Shown here one piece after another: positions 33,096 through 41,233 of a stretch of DNA of 64,000 bases (positions within the stretch are counted from its first letter, which is position 1; each line of letters opens with the position of its first letter). The notes under the pieces are model-generated. The model made no database searches. It was not told where the DNA came from and saw only the letters and a list, made by a program, of their open reading frames with translations. The position numbers were made by a program, and so were the translations under genes. Source of the DNA: JBGTLA01 sp041744375. GTDB taxonomy: Bacteria > Actinomycetota > Acidimicrobiia > Spongiisociales > ZC4RG35. Where the stretch lies: the NCBI GenBank assembly GCA_041744375.1, contig JBGTLA010000049.1, positions 11,259-75,258 of the forward strand, given 5' to 3'.

Positions 33096-35669
33096 ATGGC
33101 CATGAACCCGGAAAAGCTCACCGCCAAGAGTCAGCAGGCTCTGTTGGAGGCTCGTGACGCCGCCGTGGCACATGATCACGCCGGGATCGGCTCGGTTCAT
33201 CTGGCCTTGGCCTTGCTCGGGCAAACCGACGGCCTCGTCTACCCCCTCCTCCAGAAGGTGGGTGCCGCCCCCGTCGATTTGCGGCGAGCTCTCGAGGAGG
33301 TGGCCGACCGCATCCCCAAGGTGTATGGGGGATCGCAGCCCGAGATGACGCCCGAGTTGTCCCAGGTTCTCGCCGCGGCCGATCGCTTCCGCACCGAGAT
33401 GCGAGATGACTACTTGTCTGTGGAGCATCTGATCTTGTCCCTGGCCGAGGCGAAAGGTCCGGTGGGAGACGCCTTCCGCGCCCAGGGCATGACGGCGGAC
33501 GCCATACGGGCCGCCCTGGTCGAGGTGAGGGGCAGTCAGCGTGTCACCTCGGCCGACCCGGAGTCGACCTTCAACGCCCTCGACCAATATGGCCGCGACC
33601 TCACCGAGCAGGCTCGTAAAGGCAAGCTCGACCCTGTCATCGGGCGCGATGACGAGATCCGTCGGGTCATACAGGTGCTGTCACGGCGGACCAAGAACAA
33701 CCCCGTCCTCATCGGCGAGCCGGGAGTGGGTAAGACGGCCATCGTCGAAGGCCTGGCCGGGCGTATCGCCGACGGTGATGTGCCCGAAGGACTGAAGACG
33801 AAGCGTATCGTGGCCCTCGACCTGGGAGCCTTGGTGGCCGGGGCCAAATACCGGGGGGAGTTCGAAGAGCGCCTCAAAGCGGTTCTCGACGAGATCAAGT
33901 CCTCTGATGGTGAAGTGATCACCTTCATCGACGAAATGCACACCCTGGTCGGGGCCGGGGCGGCGGAGGGGTCGATGGATGCCTCCAACATGCTCAAGCC
34001 GATGCTCGCTCGCGGCGAGCTGCGCATGATCGGCGCCACCACCCTCGACGAGTACCGCAAGTACGTCGAGAAGGATGCCGCCCTGGAACGCCGCTTCCAG
34101 CCGGTCATGGTCGAGCCACCGTCGACCGAGGACACCATCGGAATCCTGCGGGGCCTCAAGGAGCGTTACGAGGTGCATCACGGCGTTCGCATCACGGATG
34201 CTGCCTTGGTGGCGGCGGCAGTGTTGTCCGACCGCTACATCACCGCCCGGTTCCTGCCGGACAAGGCCATCGATCTGATTGACGAGGCAGCGTCACGTCT
34301 GCGCATCGAGATCGACTCCATGCCCGAGGAGATCGACGAGCTCACCCGGCGACGCATCCAGCTGGAGATCGAACGCGAAGCCCTGCGCAAGGAGTCCGAC
34401 GACCGTTCCAAGGAGCGGCTTGCCGATCTGGAACGGGAACTGGCCGATATCTCCGAGGAGATCGACGCCCTCACTGCCCGGTGGGATCGAGAGAAAGAAG
34501 CCATCGCTGCGATTCGAGAGGCCAAACAACAGATCGAGGACACCAAGGCGCAGGCTGAGCGGGCCGAACGCGCCGGCGACCTCCAGCAGGCCGCCGAGTT
34601 GCGCTACGGCCGTCTCCGTGAGCTGGAGGGCGAGCTTTCCCGGCGCCAGGATCAGCTGGACGAGCTCCACAGTGAAGGTCGGATGCTCTCGGAGGAGGTC
34701 ACAGACCAAGACGTTGCCGAGGTCGTGTCACGGTGGACCGGGATACCTGTCACCAAGCTGATGCAGGGCGAAATGGAAAAGCTCGTCCACCTAGAAGAGC
34801 ATCTGCATCGGCGGGTCATCGGCCAGCATCAGGCGGTGGAGGCCGTGGCGAACGCAGTCCGGCGCAACCGGGCTGGTTTGGCCGATCCCCACCGGCCCAT
34901 CGGCTCCTTCCTCTTCTTGGGACCGACGGGCGTCGGGAAGACCGAGTTGGCGCGGACGCTGGCGGAGTTCTTGTTCGACGATCAACGGGCCATGGTCCGC
35001 ATCGACATGTCGGAGTATCAGGAACGACATTCCGTAAGCCGCCTCATAGGGGCCCCTCCCGGTTATGTCGGTTACGACGAAGGTGGACAGCTCACCGAAG
35101 CGGTGCGACGTCGCCCCTACTCTGTCGTGCTGTTGGACGAGGTGGAGAAGGCCCACTCCGATGTCTTCAACACCCTCCTCCAACTACTCGACGATGGGCG
35201 CCTGACCGACGGTCAGGGCCGCACGGTCGATTTCACCAACGCCGTCTTGATCATGACATCGAACCTGGGCAGCGAGCACATCCAGCCCGACCTGCCCGAC
35301 GAAGTGATTACCACCCGGGTGATGGAGGCCGTGCGCGGGCACTTCCGACCCGAGTTCTTGAACCGCATCGACGATGTGGTCGTCTTCCACCGTCTCAGTC
35401 GCGAGGATCTGCGCGTCATCGTCGACCTGCAACTGGTCGAACTGCGCAAGAGGCTCGGCGACCGTCGTATCACCCTGGAGGTGTCCGAGGCTGCCGCCGA
35501 CCTCTTGGCCGAGCTGGGATTTGATCCCGTGTACGGCGCTCGCCCTCTCAAGCGCGTCATCCAAAAGCAGGTGGCCGACCCCCTGGCCATAGCCATTCTC
35601 GAAGGCCGCCACGACGACGGCTCCACCGTCACCGTCGACGCCAAGAACTCCGAACTGGTCCTCACCTGA
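33096..35669 (+). CDS. clpB: ATP-dependent disaggregase ClpB
   Basis: Hsp100 chaperone of 857 residues that rescues aggregated proteins together with DnaK. It has an N-terminal Clp repeat domain (1-~150), a first AAA+ module with Walker A GEPGVGKT (~207), the ClpB-specific coiled-coil middle domain (~400-520), and a second AAA+ module with GPTGVGKTE (~609). The C-terminal part ends with FDPVYGARPLKRVIQ. GAGGAG lies just before ATG 33096. A second ATG two codons later is possible. A HAIR-like site just upstream indicates HspR control. A 49-bp palindrome begins 6 bp after the stop. Confidence 0.97.
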   Translation: MAMNPEKLTAKSQQALLEARDAAVAHDHAGIGSVHLALALLGQTDGLVYPLLQKVGAAPVDLRRALEEVADRIPKVYGGSQPEMTPELSQVLAAADRFRTEMRDDYLSVEHLILSLAEAKGPVGDAFRAQGMTADAIRAALVEVRGSQRVTSADPESTFNALDQYGRDLTEQARKGKLDPVIGRDDEIRRVIQVLSRRTKNNPVLIGEPGVGKTAIVEGLAGRIADGDVPEGLKTKRIVALDLGALVAGAKYRGEFEERLKAVLDEIKSSDGEVITFIDEMHTLVGAGAAEGSMDASNMLKPMLARGELRMIGATTLDEYRKYVEKDAALERRFQPVMVEPPSTEDTIGILRGLKERYEVHHGVRITDAALVAAAVLSDRYITARFLPDKAIDLIDEAASRLRIEIDSMPEEIDELTRRRIQLEIEREALRKESDDRSKERLADLERELADISEEIDALTARWDREKEAIAAIREAKQQIEDTKAQAERAERAGDLQQAAELRYGRLRELEGELSRRQDQLDELHSEGRMLSEEVTDQDVAEVVSRWTGIPVTKLMQGEMEKLVHLEEHLHRRVIGQHQAVEAVANAVRRNRAGLADPHRPIGSFLFLGPTGVGKTELARTLAEFLFDDQRAMVRIDMSEYQERHSVSRLIGAPPGYVGYDEGGQLTEAVRRRPYSVVLLDEVEKAHSDVFNTLLQLLDDGRLTDGQGRTVDFTNAVLIMTSNLGSEHIQPDLPDEVITTRVMEAVRGHFRPEFLNRIDDVVVFHRLSREDLRVIVDLQLVELRKRLGDRRITLEVSEAAADLLAELGFDPVYGARPLKRVIQKQVADPLAIAILEGRHDDGSTVTVDAKNSELVLT

Positions 35670-35674
35670 GTGGT

Positions 35675-35723
35675 TTCTTATGACCAAGGCGGGGCGGAAT
35701 CCGCCCCGCCTTGGTCATAAGAA
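35675..35723. repeat. 49-bp perfect palindromic element, copy 2 (after clpB)
   Basis: Two 24-bp arms that are exact reverse complements around a single central base. It starts 6 bp after the clpB stop and also encodes the last residues and stop of the convergent ceramidase-like gene. The left arm is nearly identical to the element after ppk at 8617. It can form a very stable hairpin in either transcript. Confidence 0.9.
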
Positions 35724-36304
35724 CGCGGGTCGGCCGTGGCCCAGAGCACCACGGCGCCAGCGGAGGCCAGGTGCCAGAAGCCGTGGCCTTGGAGGAGGGT
35801 GTCGGGGTCGCACCAGGGCCCGCCAGTGGCCGACAGGCGTCCCACCACCGCGCCGAGGGCGAGCAGCCCTACCGCCAGCCATACTCGTCGAGACCGGGAG
35901 CGCCACAGGATGGCGAAGATGGCATAACCGGCGGCCAGGGCCCCGAGCGGGTCGGCCGCCCCGGGAGCCGCGGCGATGACGATGGCCAGCACCACCAGGG
36001 CGGGCCATCCGGCGGGACGTTCGAATTGGGTGCCCGAAAGTCCAGCCACCAGCAGTAGCCACACCAGGCTCACGTCGTGGGCCCAGTCGCCCCACGGTGG
36101 CATGGGCCCATGGAACACGAAGGACCCGAACCCGGTGGCGAGCAAAGCTGCCGCTACCCACCCCCGGTCAGTCCGCCAGGCCACCACCAGGCCTGCCACC
36201 ACGAAAGCGAGTGTGGTGACGGTGTTGACGGGTTGGCCCCAGAACGAATCGAGGACTCGTTCACAATCGGCGATGGCGCCGGTCATGACCATGACCGTAG
36301 GCAC
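35678..36304 (-). CDS. Ceramidase-like (CREST superfamily) membrane protein
   Basis: Multi-pass membrane protein of about 208 residues with some seven hydrophobic segments. CREST-type hydrolase positions are visible: an early Cys-Glu (AIADCERVLDSFWGQPVN), a Ser/His region (GSFVFHGPMPPWGDWAHD), and a late His pair (LQGHGFWHLASAG). Such proteins include alkaline ceramidases and related hydrolases, and the bacterial substrate is unknown. The start is uncertain: GTG 36304, ATG 36292 or ATG 36286. The last ~13 codons and the stop lie inside the 49-bp palindrome, so the C-terminus SYDQGGADSAPPWS is palindrome-derived. Confidence 0.65.
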   Translation of the reverse strand: MPTVMVMTGAIADCERVLDSFWGQPVNTVTTLAFVVAGLVVAWRTDRGWVAAALLATGFGSFVFHGPMPPWGDWAHDVSLVWLLLVAGLSGTQFERPAGWPALVVLAIVIAAAPGAADPLGALAAGYAIFAILWRSRSRRVWLAVGLLALGAVVGRLSATGGPWCDPDTLLQGHGFWHLASAGAVVLWATADPRSYDQGGADSAPPWS

Positions 36305-36339
36305 CGCGGCGAGAAAAGGGCCGCAGTAGTGTCCATTCG

Positions 36340-37386
36340 ATGGACAGGGACAAGGTGTGGGCTTTCCTCGAACGGTTCACCGGGTTCGCCTCCGGTTTCA
36401 CGACAATTGGCCTGTTGGCCGTCGCCGACCGGACTGGGCTCCTGGCGGTGATGGCGGACGGCACAGCCATGACTGCCGACGAAGGGGCGGAGCGGGCCGG
36501 GGTGGACCAACGGTACGCAGCTGAGGTCATGTCGGGTCTGGCGGCAGCAGAGATCCTCGATTATGACCCGGGCTCGGGTACGTTTCGGCTGCCCCCCGAG
36601 CACGCCGCCGTCATCGCCGACGACGACAGTCCTTACTCGATGGGGGGCTGGCTCGACATGCTCCCGGCCCTGACGGAACGACTTCCCGAGCTGACCTCTG
36701 TTGCTCGAACGGGCGAAGGCGTCCCGGCATGGGCCTACGATGAGCGGGTGGTGGCTGGGGTCGATCGGGCCAACAGTCCCGGCCTCCGCATCCTGCTCAC
36801 CCGTCGCTGGCTCCCGACGATGCCCGACGTCGTGGAGCGGTTGGTGCAGGGTGGGCGCGTGGCCGACATCGGATGCGGGTCGGGTACTGCTGCCGTGGCC
36901 ATGGCTGCTGCGTTTCCCGCCACCGAGGTTGTGGGCATCGATATCGACGAGCGGGCGATCGATCGCGCCAACTCCCGATCCGAGGACTTCTCCAATGTCA
37001 CCTTCGTGGTCGGCGACGCCGCCGATCTCGGTACCGATGTCCCCTTCGATCTGGTCACGGCCTTCGATGTCGTCCACGACCTCCCACGGCCGCTCGAGAC
37101 ACTGCGGGCGGTTCGAGATTCGCTCCAACCAGGAGGGGTCCTCTTGATGATGGAGCCGAGTGTCGCCGACGATCTCGAGGAGAACATCAACCCACGCGCT
37201 GCACTCCTGTACGGGGTCAGTGCCATGTTTTGCATGACCCAGTCTTTGGCCGAGGGGGGCGACGGTCTCGGAGCGGCGTGGGGGCCGGGCGGGGCAAGGC
37301 AGCTCTGCCAGGAGGCCGGCTTCGGTTCCTTCCAGCGTCTCCCGATCGACAACCCGTTCAGCGCCTTCTATCGAGTGGAGGCCTGA
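36340..37386 (+). CDS. Class I SAM-dependent methyltransferase with N-terminal winged helix
   Basis: A 348-residue protein. Residues ~10-95 look like the winged-helix dimerisation domain found in Rv2258c-type methyltransferases (FASGFTTIGLLAVADRTGLL, VDQRYAAEVMSGLAAAEIL). Residues ~165-330 are a Rossmann SAM-binding domain with motif I VADIGCGSGTAAVAMA, the acidic ribose contact VVGIDIDER, and motif II VGDAADLG. It probably methylates a small molecule. The acceptor is unknown. It is divergent from the ceramidase-like gene with a 35-bp gap. Confidence 0.82.
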   Translation: MDRDKVWAFLERFTGFASGFTTIGLLAVADRTGLLAVMADGTAMTADEGAERAGVDQRYAAEVMSGLAAAEILDYDPGSGTFRLPPEHAAVIADDDSPYSMGGWLDMLPALTERLPELTSVARTGEGVPAWAYDERVVAGVDRANSPGLRILLTRRWLPTMPDVVERLVQGGRVADIGCGSGTAAVAMAAAFPATEVVGIDIDERAIDRANSRSEDFSNVTFVVGDAADLGTDVPFDLVTAFDVVHDLPRPLETLRAVRDSLQPGGVLLMMEPSVADDLEENINPRAALLYGVSAMFCMTQSLAEGGDGLGAAWGPGGARQLCQEAGFGSFQRLPIDNPFSAFYRVEA

Positions 37387-37449
37387 ACTCGAGTCAGCCT
37401 TGGCGTTGGGCCCTTTTCGGCTCTTGTTCATGAGTGAAGATGAGAATCC

Positions 37450-37466
37450 TCTCATCGTTTTCTCAT
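37450..37466 (+). promoter_or_regulatory. Direct repeat TCTCAT-N5-TCTCAT upstream of the APH-like gene
   Basis: Two TCTCAT hexamers spaced 11 bp apart, one helical turn, as for OmpR-family regulators. GATGAG at 37439-37444 pairs with CTCATC at 37451-37456. They lie 34-50 bp before the APH-like start. The response regulator at 41230 is a possible binder, by proximity only. Confidence 0.3.
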
Positions 37467-37499
37467 GCCTGGCTCACCGGGCGGCTAGAGGATGTGTCC

Positions 37500-38738
37500 A
37501 TGTCGTCGGTTCACCCGCGCACCGCCGCGATCACAGATCCAGACCTGCCGGTCGTGGCGACCCTGCTCGGTGCCTCCCCTCCCATGGCCCTGCGAGCAGC
37601 GGTCGCCACGACCGGCGGAGACATCGTGTCGTCGCATCCCACCCAGGTCACTTGGTGGCCCGGGTCCAGCATCACCGTTCGCTACCAGGTGCTGATCGAA
37701 GGTGGTGAACTCGACGGTGAGGGGGATTTCGTGGCAACGTCCGGCTCAATACCCTCGGGTGTTCTCGAGGTCGAGGCCGATGGGATGCGAGTCGGGGTGT
37801 GGCGCGTTCCTCACGATCCGGTCCTGCGGGGGATGCCTGCGGCTCTCGACCCCGGACGTGTCGGTGCCCTCCTCGATGGCCTGGGTGTGCCGGGAGGTCC
37901 GGTCAAGATCGCCCTGCGAGCATATAGACCGAAACGGCGAGCGGTAGTCGCCGTCGGTGGCCGGCGCCATGGCCTGTACCTCAAGCTGGTGCGGCGCAGC
38001 AAAGTAGAGAACCTCCACCGCCACCACACCTTTCTGTCCGAGGGCCTCCCTGTGCCGGCCAGCCTCGGCTTCTCCGATACGCTCGGGATCGTTGCTCTCC
38101 AGGCGATTTCGGGATCTACGCTGCGACGGGCACTCGACGATCCCGCCGCCACCCTGCCCTCACCGGAAGCGATCGCCGGGCTGATCACGGATCTCCCCGA
38201 GCCGGCCGGCCAACAGCAGGCACCATCGGCCATAGACCGTCTGCCCAGCGTTGCCCGACTCATCGGCGCCCTCGTTCCGGACCACGCTGAACGAGCCGAA
38301 CGTCTCGTGGAGGCGATCGGGCCTGAAGACGTTCCAGCTCACGTCCCGGTACACGGCGACTACTACGAGGCACAGGTGATGGTGCACAACGGCCAAGTCG
38401 TGGGCCTGCTCGATGTCGACACGTACGGGTGGGGTCGCCCCGCCGACGACCCCGCCACGATGCTCGGCCACCTGGATCTGTGGCGAACCCTATCGCGCCA
38501 GGGAGAGCGGGTAGGCAAGTACGCCGCGAGCCTCCTGAACCTATGGGACAGCGTCTATGACCCTGTCGATCTTCGCCGTCGCGTAGCAGCCGTCCTCCTG
38601 ACGATGGCGCCGGGTGCCTTCCGGGTTCAGACCGCCGACTGGCCCTCGGAGACCATTGCCCGTATCGACATGGCGGAACGGTGGATCGAGAGCGCTGACC
38701 GGGTACATAAGAGCGATCTCATTGCCTTCTCAGGCTGA
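37500..38738 (+). CDS. Aminoglycoside-phosphotransferase-fold (APH) protein
   Basis: A 412-residue kinase-like protein. The C-terminal half carries the APH catalytic loop VPVHGDYYEAQVMV (Brenner motif with D) and the metal-binding aspartates in VVGLLDVDTYGWGRPADD. The N-terminal ~170 residues contain a nucleotide-binding-like region (KIALRAYRPKRRAVVAVGGR) and are diverged. Actinobacterial relatives are annotated only as phosphotransferases, with possible sugar, choline or metabolite substrates. Antibiotic resistance should not be assumed. ATG 37500 is preceded by a weak GAGGA. It ends 54 bp before the Ser-Asp-Pro repeat gene. Confidence 0.72.
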   Translation: MSSVHPRTAAITDPDLPVVATLLGASPPMALRAAVATTGGDIVSSHPTQVTWWPGSSITVRYQVLIEGGELDGEGDFVATSGSIPSGVLEVEADGMRVGVWRVPHDPVLRGMPAALDPGRVGALLDGLGVPGGPVKIALRAYRPKRRAVVAVGGRRHGLYLKLVRRSKVENLHRHHTFLSEGLPVPASLGFSDTLGIVALQAISGSTLRRALDDPAATLPSPEAIAGLITDLPEPAGQQQAPSAIDRLPSVARLIGALVPDHAERAERLVEAIGPEDVPAHVPVHGDYYEAQVMVHNGQVVGLLDVDTYGWGRPADDPATMLGHLDLWRTLSRQGERVGKYAASLLNLWDSVYDPVDLRRRVAAVLLTMAPGAFRVQTADWPSETIARIDMAERWIESADRVHKSDLIAFSG

Positions 38739-38792
38739 TCTCACGGGCCCGTCGCATAGTCGCCTTTGTTCGATGCTTTGAAAGGAGCAGAA

Positions 38793-39257
38793 ATGCAGAC
38801 CAGGAACCAGTGGAAACGACCGAAGGACTGGAAGGTCGTGTCGGCGGTTGCCGCCGCCTCAGCGCTCGGACTCAGCGGATTGGCGTTGGCCGGGCCAGGC
38901 GACAACCGCGATGATCCCAGCGCTATCGACCTACGGGAGCGCACCCAGGTGACGGATGTGACCCAGGTGACAGTGGCCAGCACGGTGCCTTCCACCGTGG
39001 TCGACGCCCTGAGGAGGGTGGCGGACTCTGGCTTCAGCGCCTCACCCGACTCTCCGTTCGATTCCCCGTCGCTGGATTCGCCGTCGCCGGATTCGCCGTC
39101 GCTGGATTCGCCGTCGCCGGATTCGCCGTCGCCGGATTCGCCGTCGCCGGATTCGCCGTCGCCGGATTCGCCGTCGCCGGACTCGTGGTCGGCCGATTCG
39201 TCGATCGATTCATGGTCGGCGGACTCGTCCATGGACTCGGGCTCGGCCGACTCCTGA
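38793..39257 (+). CDS. Secreted Ser-Asp-Pro repeat protein
   Basis: A 154-residue protein. A basic N-terminus is followed by a hydrophobic signal segment (KVVSAVAAASALGLSGLALA), a short acidic/Thr region (TQVTDVTQVTVASTVPSTVV), then low-complexity sequence. Eight 15-bp units encode D-S-P-S-(L/P), followed by two longer DSWSADSS-type units. It has no Cys and no enzyme motif. The product is probably exported and extended, perhaps cell-wall associated. AAAGGAG precedes ATG 38793. It is the first of two such proteins encoded immediately before a sensor kinase and regulator. No named family is recognised. Confidence 0.72.
   Translation: MQTRNQWKRPKDWKVVSAVAAASALGLSGLALAGPGDNRDDPSAIDLRERTQVTDVTQVTVASTVPSTVVDALRRVADSGFSASPDSPFDSPSLDSPSPDSPSLDSPSPDSPSPDSPSPDSPSPDSPSPDSWSADSSIDSWSADSSMDSGSADS
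39060..39179 (+). repeat. In-frame 15-bp tandem repeat (8 units)
   Basis: Eight consecutive copies of a 15-bp unit (consensus GATTCGCCGTCGCCG) inside the secreted protein gene. Units differ only at one or two bases. The unit length is a multiple of three, so slippage would change protein length without a frameshift. Confidence 0.92.
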
Positions 39258-39263
39258 GTCATT

Positions 39264-39311
39264 CCCCTGGTGTCGTTGCTTTATTCGCACCGACTCGCCC
39301 GGCACCAGGGG
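39264..39311. repeat. 9-bp inverted repeat between the two Ser-Asp-rich protein genes
   Basis: CCCCTGGTG (39264-39272) and CACCAGGGG (39303-39311) are exact reverse complements with a 30-base loop. They lie just after the first repeat-protein gene. It may be an attenuator or an mRNA-stabilising structure. Confidence 0.4.
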
Positions 39312-39351
39312 ACCCCTAACCTCATATGCACCCACCTAGGTCGAGATCATC

Positions 39352-39813
39352 ATGAAGGGCCTTCGCATCCTCGCCGGTATCGCAGCCGTGGCAGTCGTCA
39401 CGGTCGGGGTGCTCAGTTTCGGCCAGGTCGAGGCGCCGGCTCTTCCTCCTCCTGTGACGCTCAGGGCGGGAACGTCCCCAACGACCCCGCATCTCAATGA
39501 CCTCGTCATCGTTCCGCCTCCTGTCTACGACCCCCAGTCGTCGCTCCATCCGGGGAACGGATCGGTGCCACCGATCTCGGCTCAGTCGGCCGACTCGCCC
39601 GACGACGTGACCACTACGACGACCTTCCCCCCAGTCGGGGCCGACAGCGAATCTCTCGACAGTCCGGACGAAGACGGTCCGGACGAAGTCGCGCCCAGCG
39701 CGCCGCCGGCGGACGAGGTCGACGAAAGCGATCATTCACCCGACAGCATCGAAGCAGCCGACAGCGTCGACTCGCCCGACGGTAGCGACTCGCTCGACAG
39801 CCCAGATGATTGA
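39352..39813 (+). CDS. Second secreted Ser/Asp/Pro-rich protein
   Basis: A 153-residue protein with a signal or anchor helix (LRILAGIAAVAVVTVGVLSF), a middle part (TTPHLNDLVIVPPPVYDPQS), and an acidic C-terminal half rich in Asp, Ser and Pro (SADSPDD, ESLDSPDEDG, DSVDSPDGSDSLDSPDD). It resembles its upstream neighbour in composition and in the SADS/DSPD motifs, but has no exact tandem repeats. No Cys is present. Its stop overlaps the histidine kinase gene by 8 bases, so the two are translationally coupled. It could be a ligand, an accessory sensor or a cell-wall linker for the kinase. That role is inferred from coupling only. Confidence 0.7.
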   Translation: MKGLRILAGIAAVAVVTVGVLSFGQVEAPALPPPVTLRAGTSPTTPHLNDLVIVPPPVYDPQSSLHPGNGSVPPISAQSADSPDDVTTTTTFPPVGADSESLDSPDEDGPDEVAPSAPPADEVDESDHSPDSIEAADSVDSPDGSDSLDSPDD

Positions 39814-41233
39814 GCGGTGGCGTCAGCCTCCCACAGCTCGTACCCGGATCCTTGGCTGGTATGTGCTGTTGCTGGCGCTGGCGCTTGCCGCTGCCCTCTT
39901 CCTCCAGCGGTCGTTTCTCTTGGCGCAAGCCGTCCTCGATGCCGACCGGGGAATGGATCAGGAAGTGAGCGAGCTCCGACAATTGGTGGAGGTAGGGATC
40001 GACCCCGAAACAGCTGAACCCTTCGGCGAAGATCTTGCCTCGGTGTTCGTGACCTTCCTGGAGCGAAACGTCCCGCTGGCCGGCGAGGCGATCTTCACGA
40101 TCATCGACGGCGAGCCATTCGTCCGGGACCGGGCCGGAGATGCCTTCGCCGACTCAGAACTGGAACAGAGATGGCTCGAGGTCACGGATCCCGTGCGCGA
40201 TGAGGCTGTGACCGACATCGGGACGATCCGGTACCTGGCCGTTCCCATGGTGTTCGAAGGGGAGCAGCAAGGTGTGTTCGTCGTCACGTTCAACATGGAT
40301 GAGCGGCTGGCTCAGATCGACGAAGTCGTCAGGGTCGGTGCACTCGTCTATGGCTCGATCTTCCTCTTCGCCTCTCTAGCCGCGTGGGTCGTGGCAGGTG
40401 GCGTGCTGAGACCGCTCCGTGTCCTCGACGAGACTGCCAATGCCATTTCCGAGTCGGACTTCTCGCGTCGCATCGACGTCGAAGGAAACGACGAGATCGC
40501 CAACCTGGCCCACACTTTCAACAAGATGCTCGATCGGTTACAGGAGGCGTTCTCCACCCAGCGACGGTTCGTGGACGATGCCGGCCACGAGCTGCGAACG
40601 CCGATCACGGTCATACGCGGCCAACTGGAATTGCTGGGCGAGGATCCCGACGAGCGACGGGACACCATTGCCTTGGTGACAGACGAGCTCGATCGCATGT
40701 CGCGCATCGTGGAAGACCTGTTGGCGCTGGCCAAGGCCGAACAACCCGACTTCGTGAACATCCACCCGATCGACCTCGCCGAGTTCGTCGAAGGCCTCGC
40801 CGCCAAAGGTTCGGCTTTCTCAGAGCGTCCGGTCTCGGTCGAATCGGCCCAACAGGTCGTATTCGAAGGAGACGAGCAGAGGCTCACCCAGGCAATGATG
40901 AACTTGATTCGCAATGCCATGGAACACACGCCGTCGGACGCAGCTGTGACGGTGGGAGCCGTTCTAACCGAACACGAAGTTCAGATGTGGGTCCGGGACG
41001 ATGGACCGGGTATACCTTCACAAGAGCAGGGACGCATATTCGAGAGGTTCGCACGGGGGCGTGACGGGAGGCGCTCGACCGAGGGTGCCGGCCTCGGGCT
41101 GGCCATCGTCAAGGCCATCGCCGAAGGGCACGGAGGTCGAGTGGGTGTGGAGAGTGGCCCGGGGGGAACGACATTCACGATCGCCGTGCCCGCCCAACCC
41201 GATGGACAGAGTGGAGAGGATGGCGCCACATGA
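39806..41233 (+). CDS. Sensor histidine kinase with extracytoplasmic domain
   Basis: Membrane histidine kinase of 475 residues. It has a first helix (~18-38), an extracytoplasmic domain of ~135 residues, a second helix (~180-200), a HAMP linker (PLRVLDETANAISESDFSRR), a phospho-acceptor domain (DDAGHELRTPITVI) and an ATPase domain with N box (LIRNAMEHTPSD), G1 (DDGPGIP) and G2 (GAGLGLAIVKAIAEG). The gene overlaps the secreted Asp/Ser-rich protein by 8 bases and the response regulator by 4 bases, so the operon is tight. The signal is unknown. The coupled secreted proteins make the cell envelope the likely place of sensing. Confidence 0.9.
   Translation: MIERWRQPPTARTRILGWYVLLLALALAAALFLQRSFLLAQAVLDADRGMDQEVSELRQLVEVGIDPETAEPFGEDLASVFVTFLERNVPLAGEAIFTIIDGEPFVRDRAGDAFADSELEQRWLEVTDPVRDEAVTDIGTIRYLAVPMVFEGEQQGVFVVTFNMDERLAQIDEVVRVGALVYGSIFLFASLAAWVVAGGVLRPLRVLDETANAISESDFSRRIDVEGNDEIANLAHTFNKMLDRLQEAFSTQRRFVDDAGHELRTPITVIRGQLELLGEDPDERRDTIALVTDELDRMSRIVEDLLALAKAEQPDFVNIHPIDLAEFVEGLAAKGSAFSERPVSVESAQQVVFEGDEQRLTQAMMNLIRNAMEHTPSDAAVTVGAVLTEHEVQMWVRDDGPGIPSQEQGRIFERFARGRDGRRSTEGAGLGLAIVKAIAEGHGGRVGVESGPGGTTFTIAVPAQPDGQSGEDGAT

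Noticed and set aside
37500..38738. An antibiotic-resistance call for the APH-fold protein
   Set aside because: The fold is shared by many metabolite kinases. The sequence is diverged and nothing nearby suggests resistance.
39060..39179. CRISPR-like array
   Set aside because: The units are contiguous 15-mers without spacers, and they encode a regular peptide repeat in frame.
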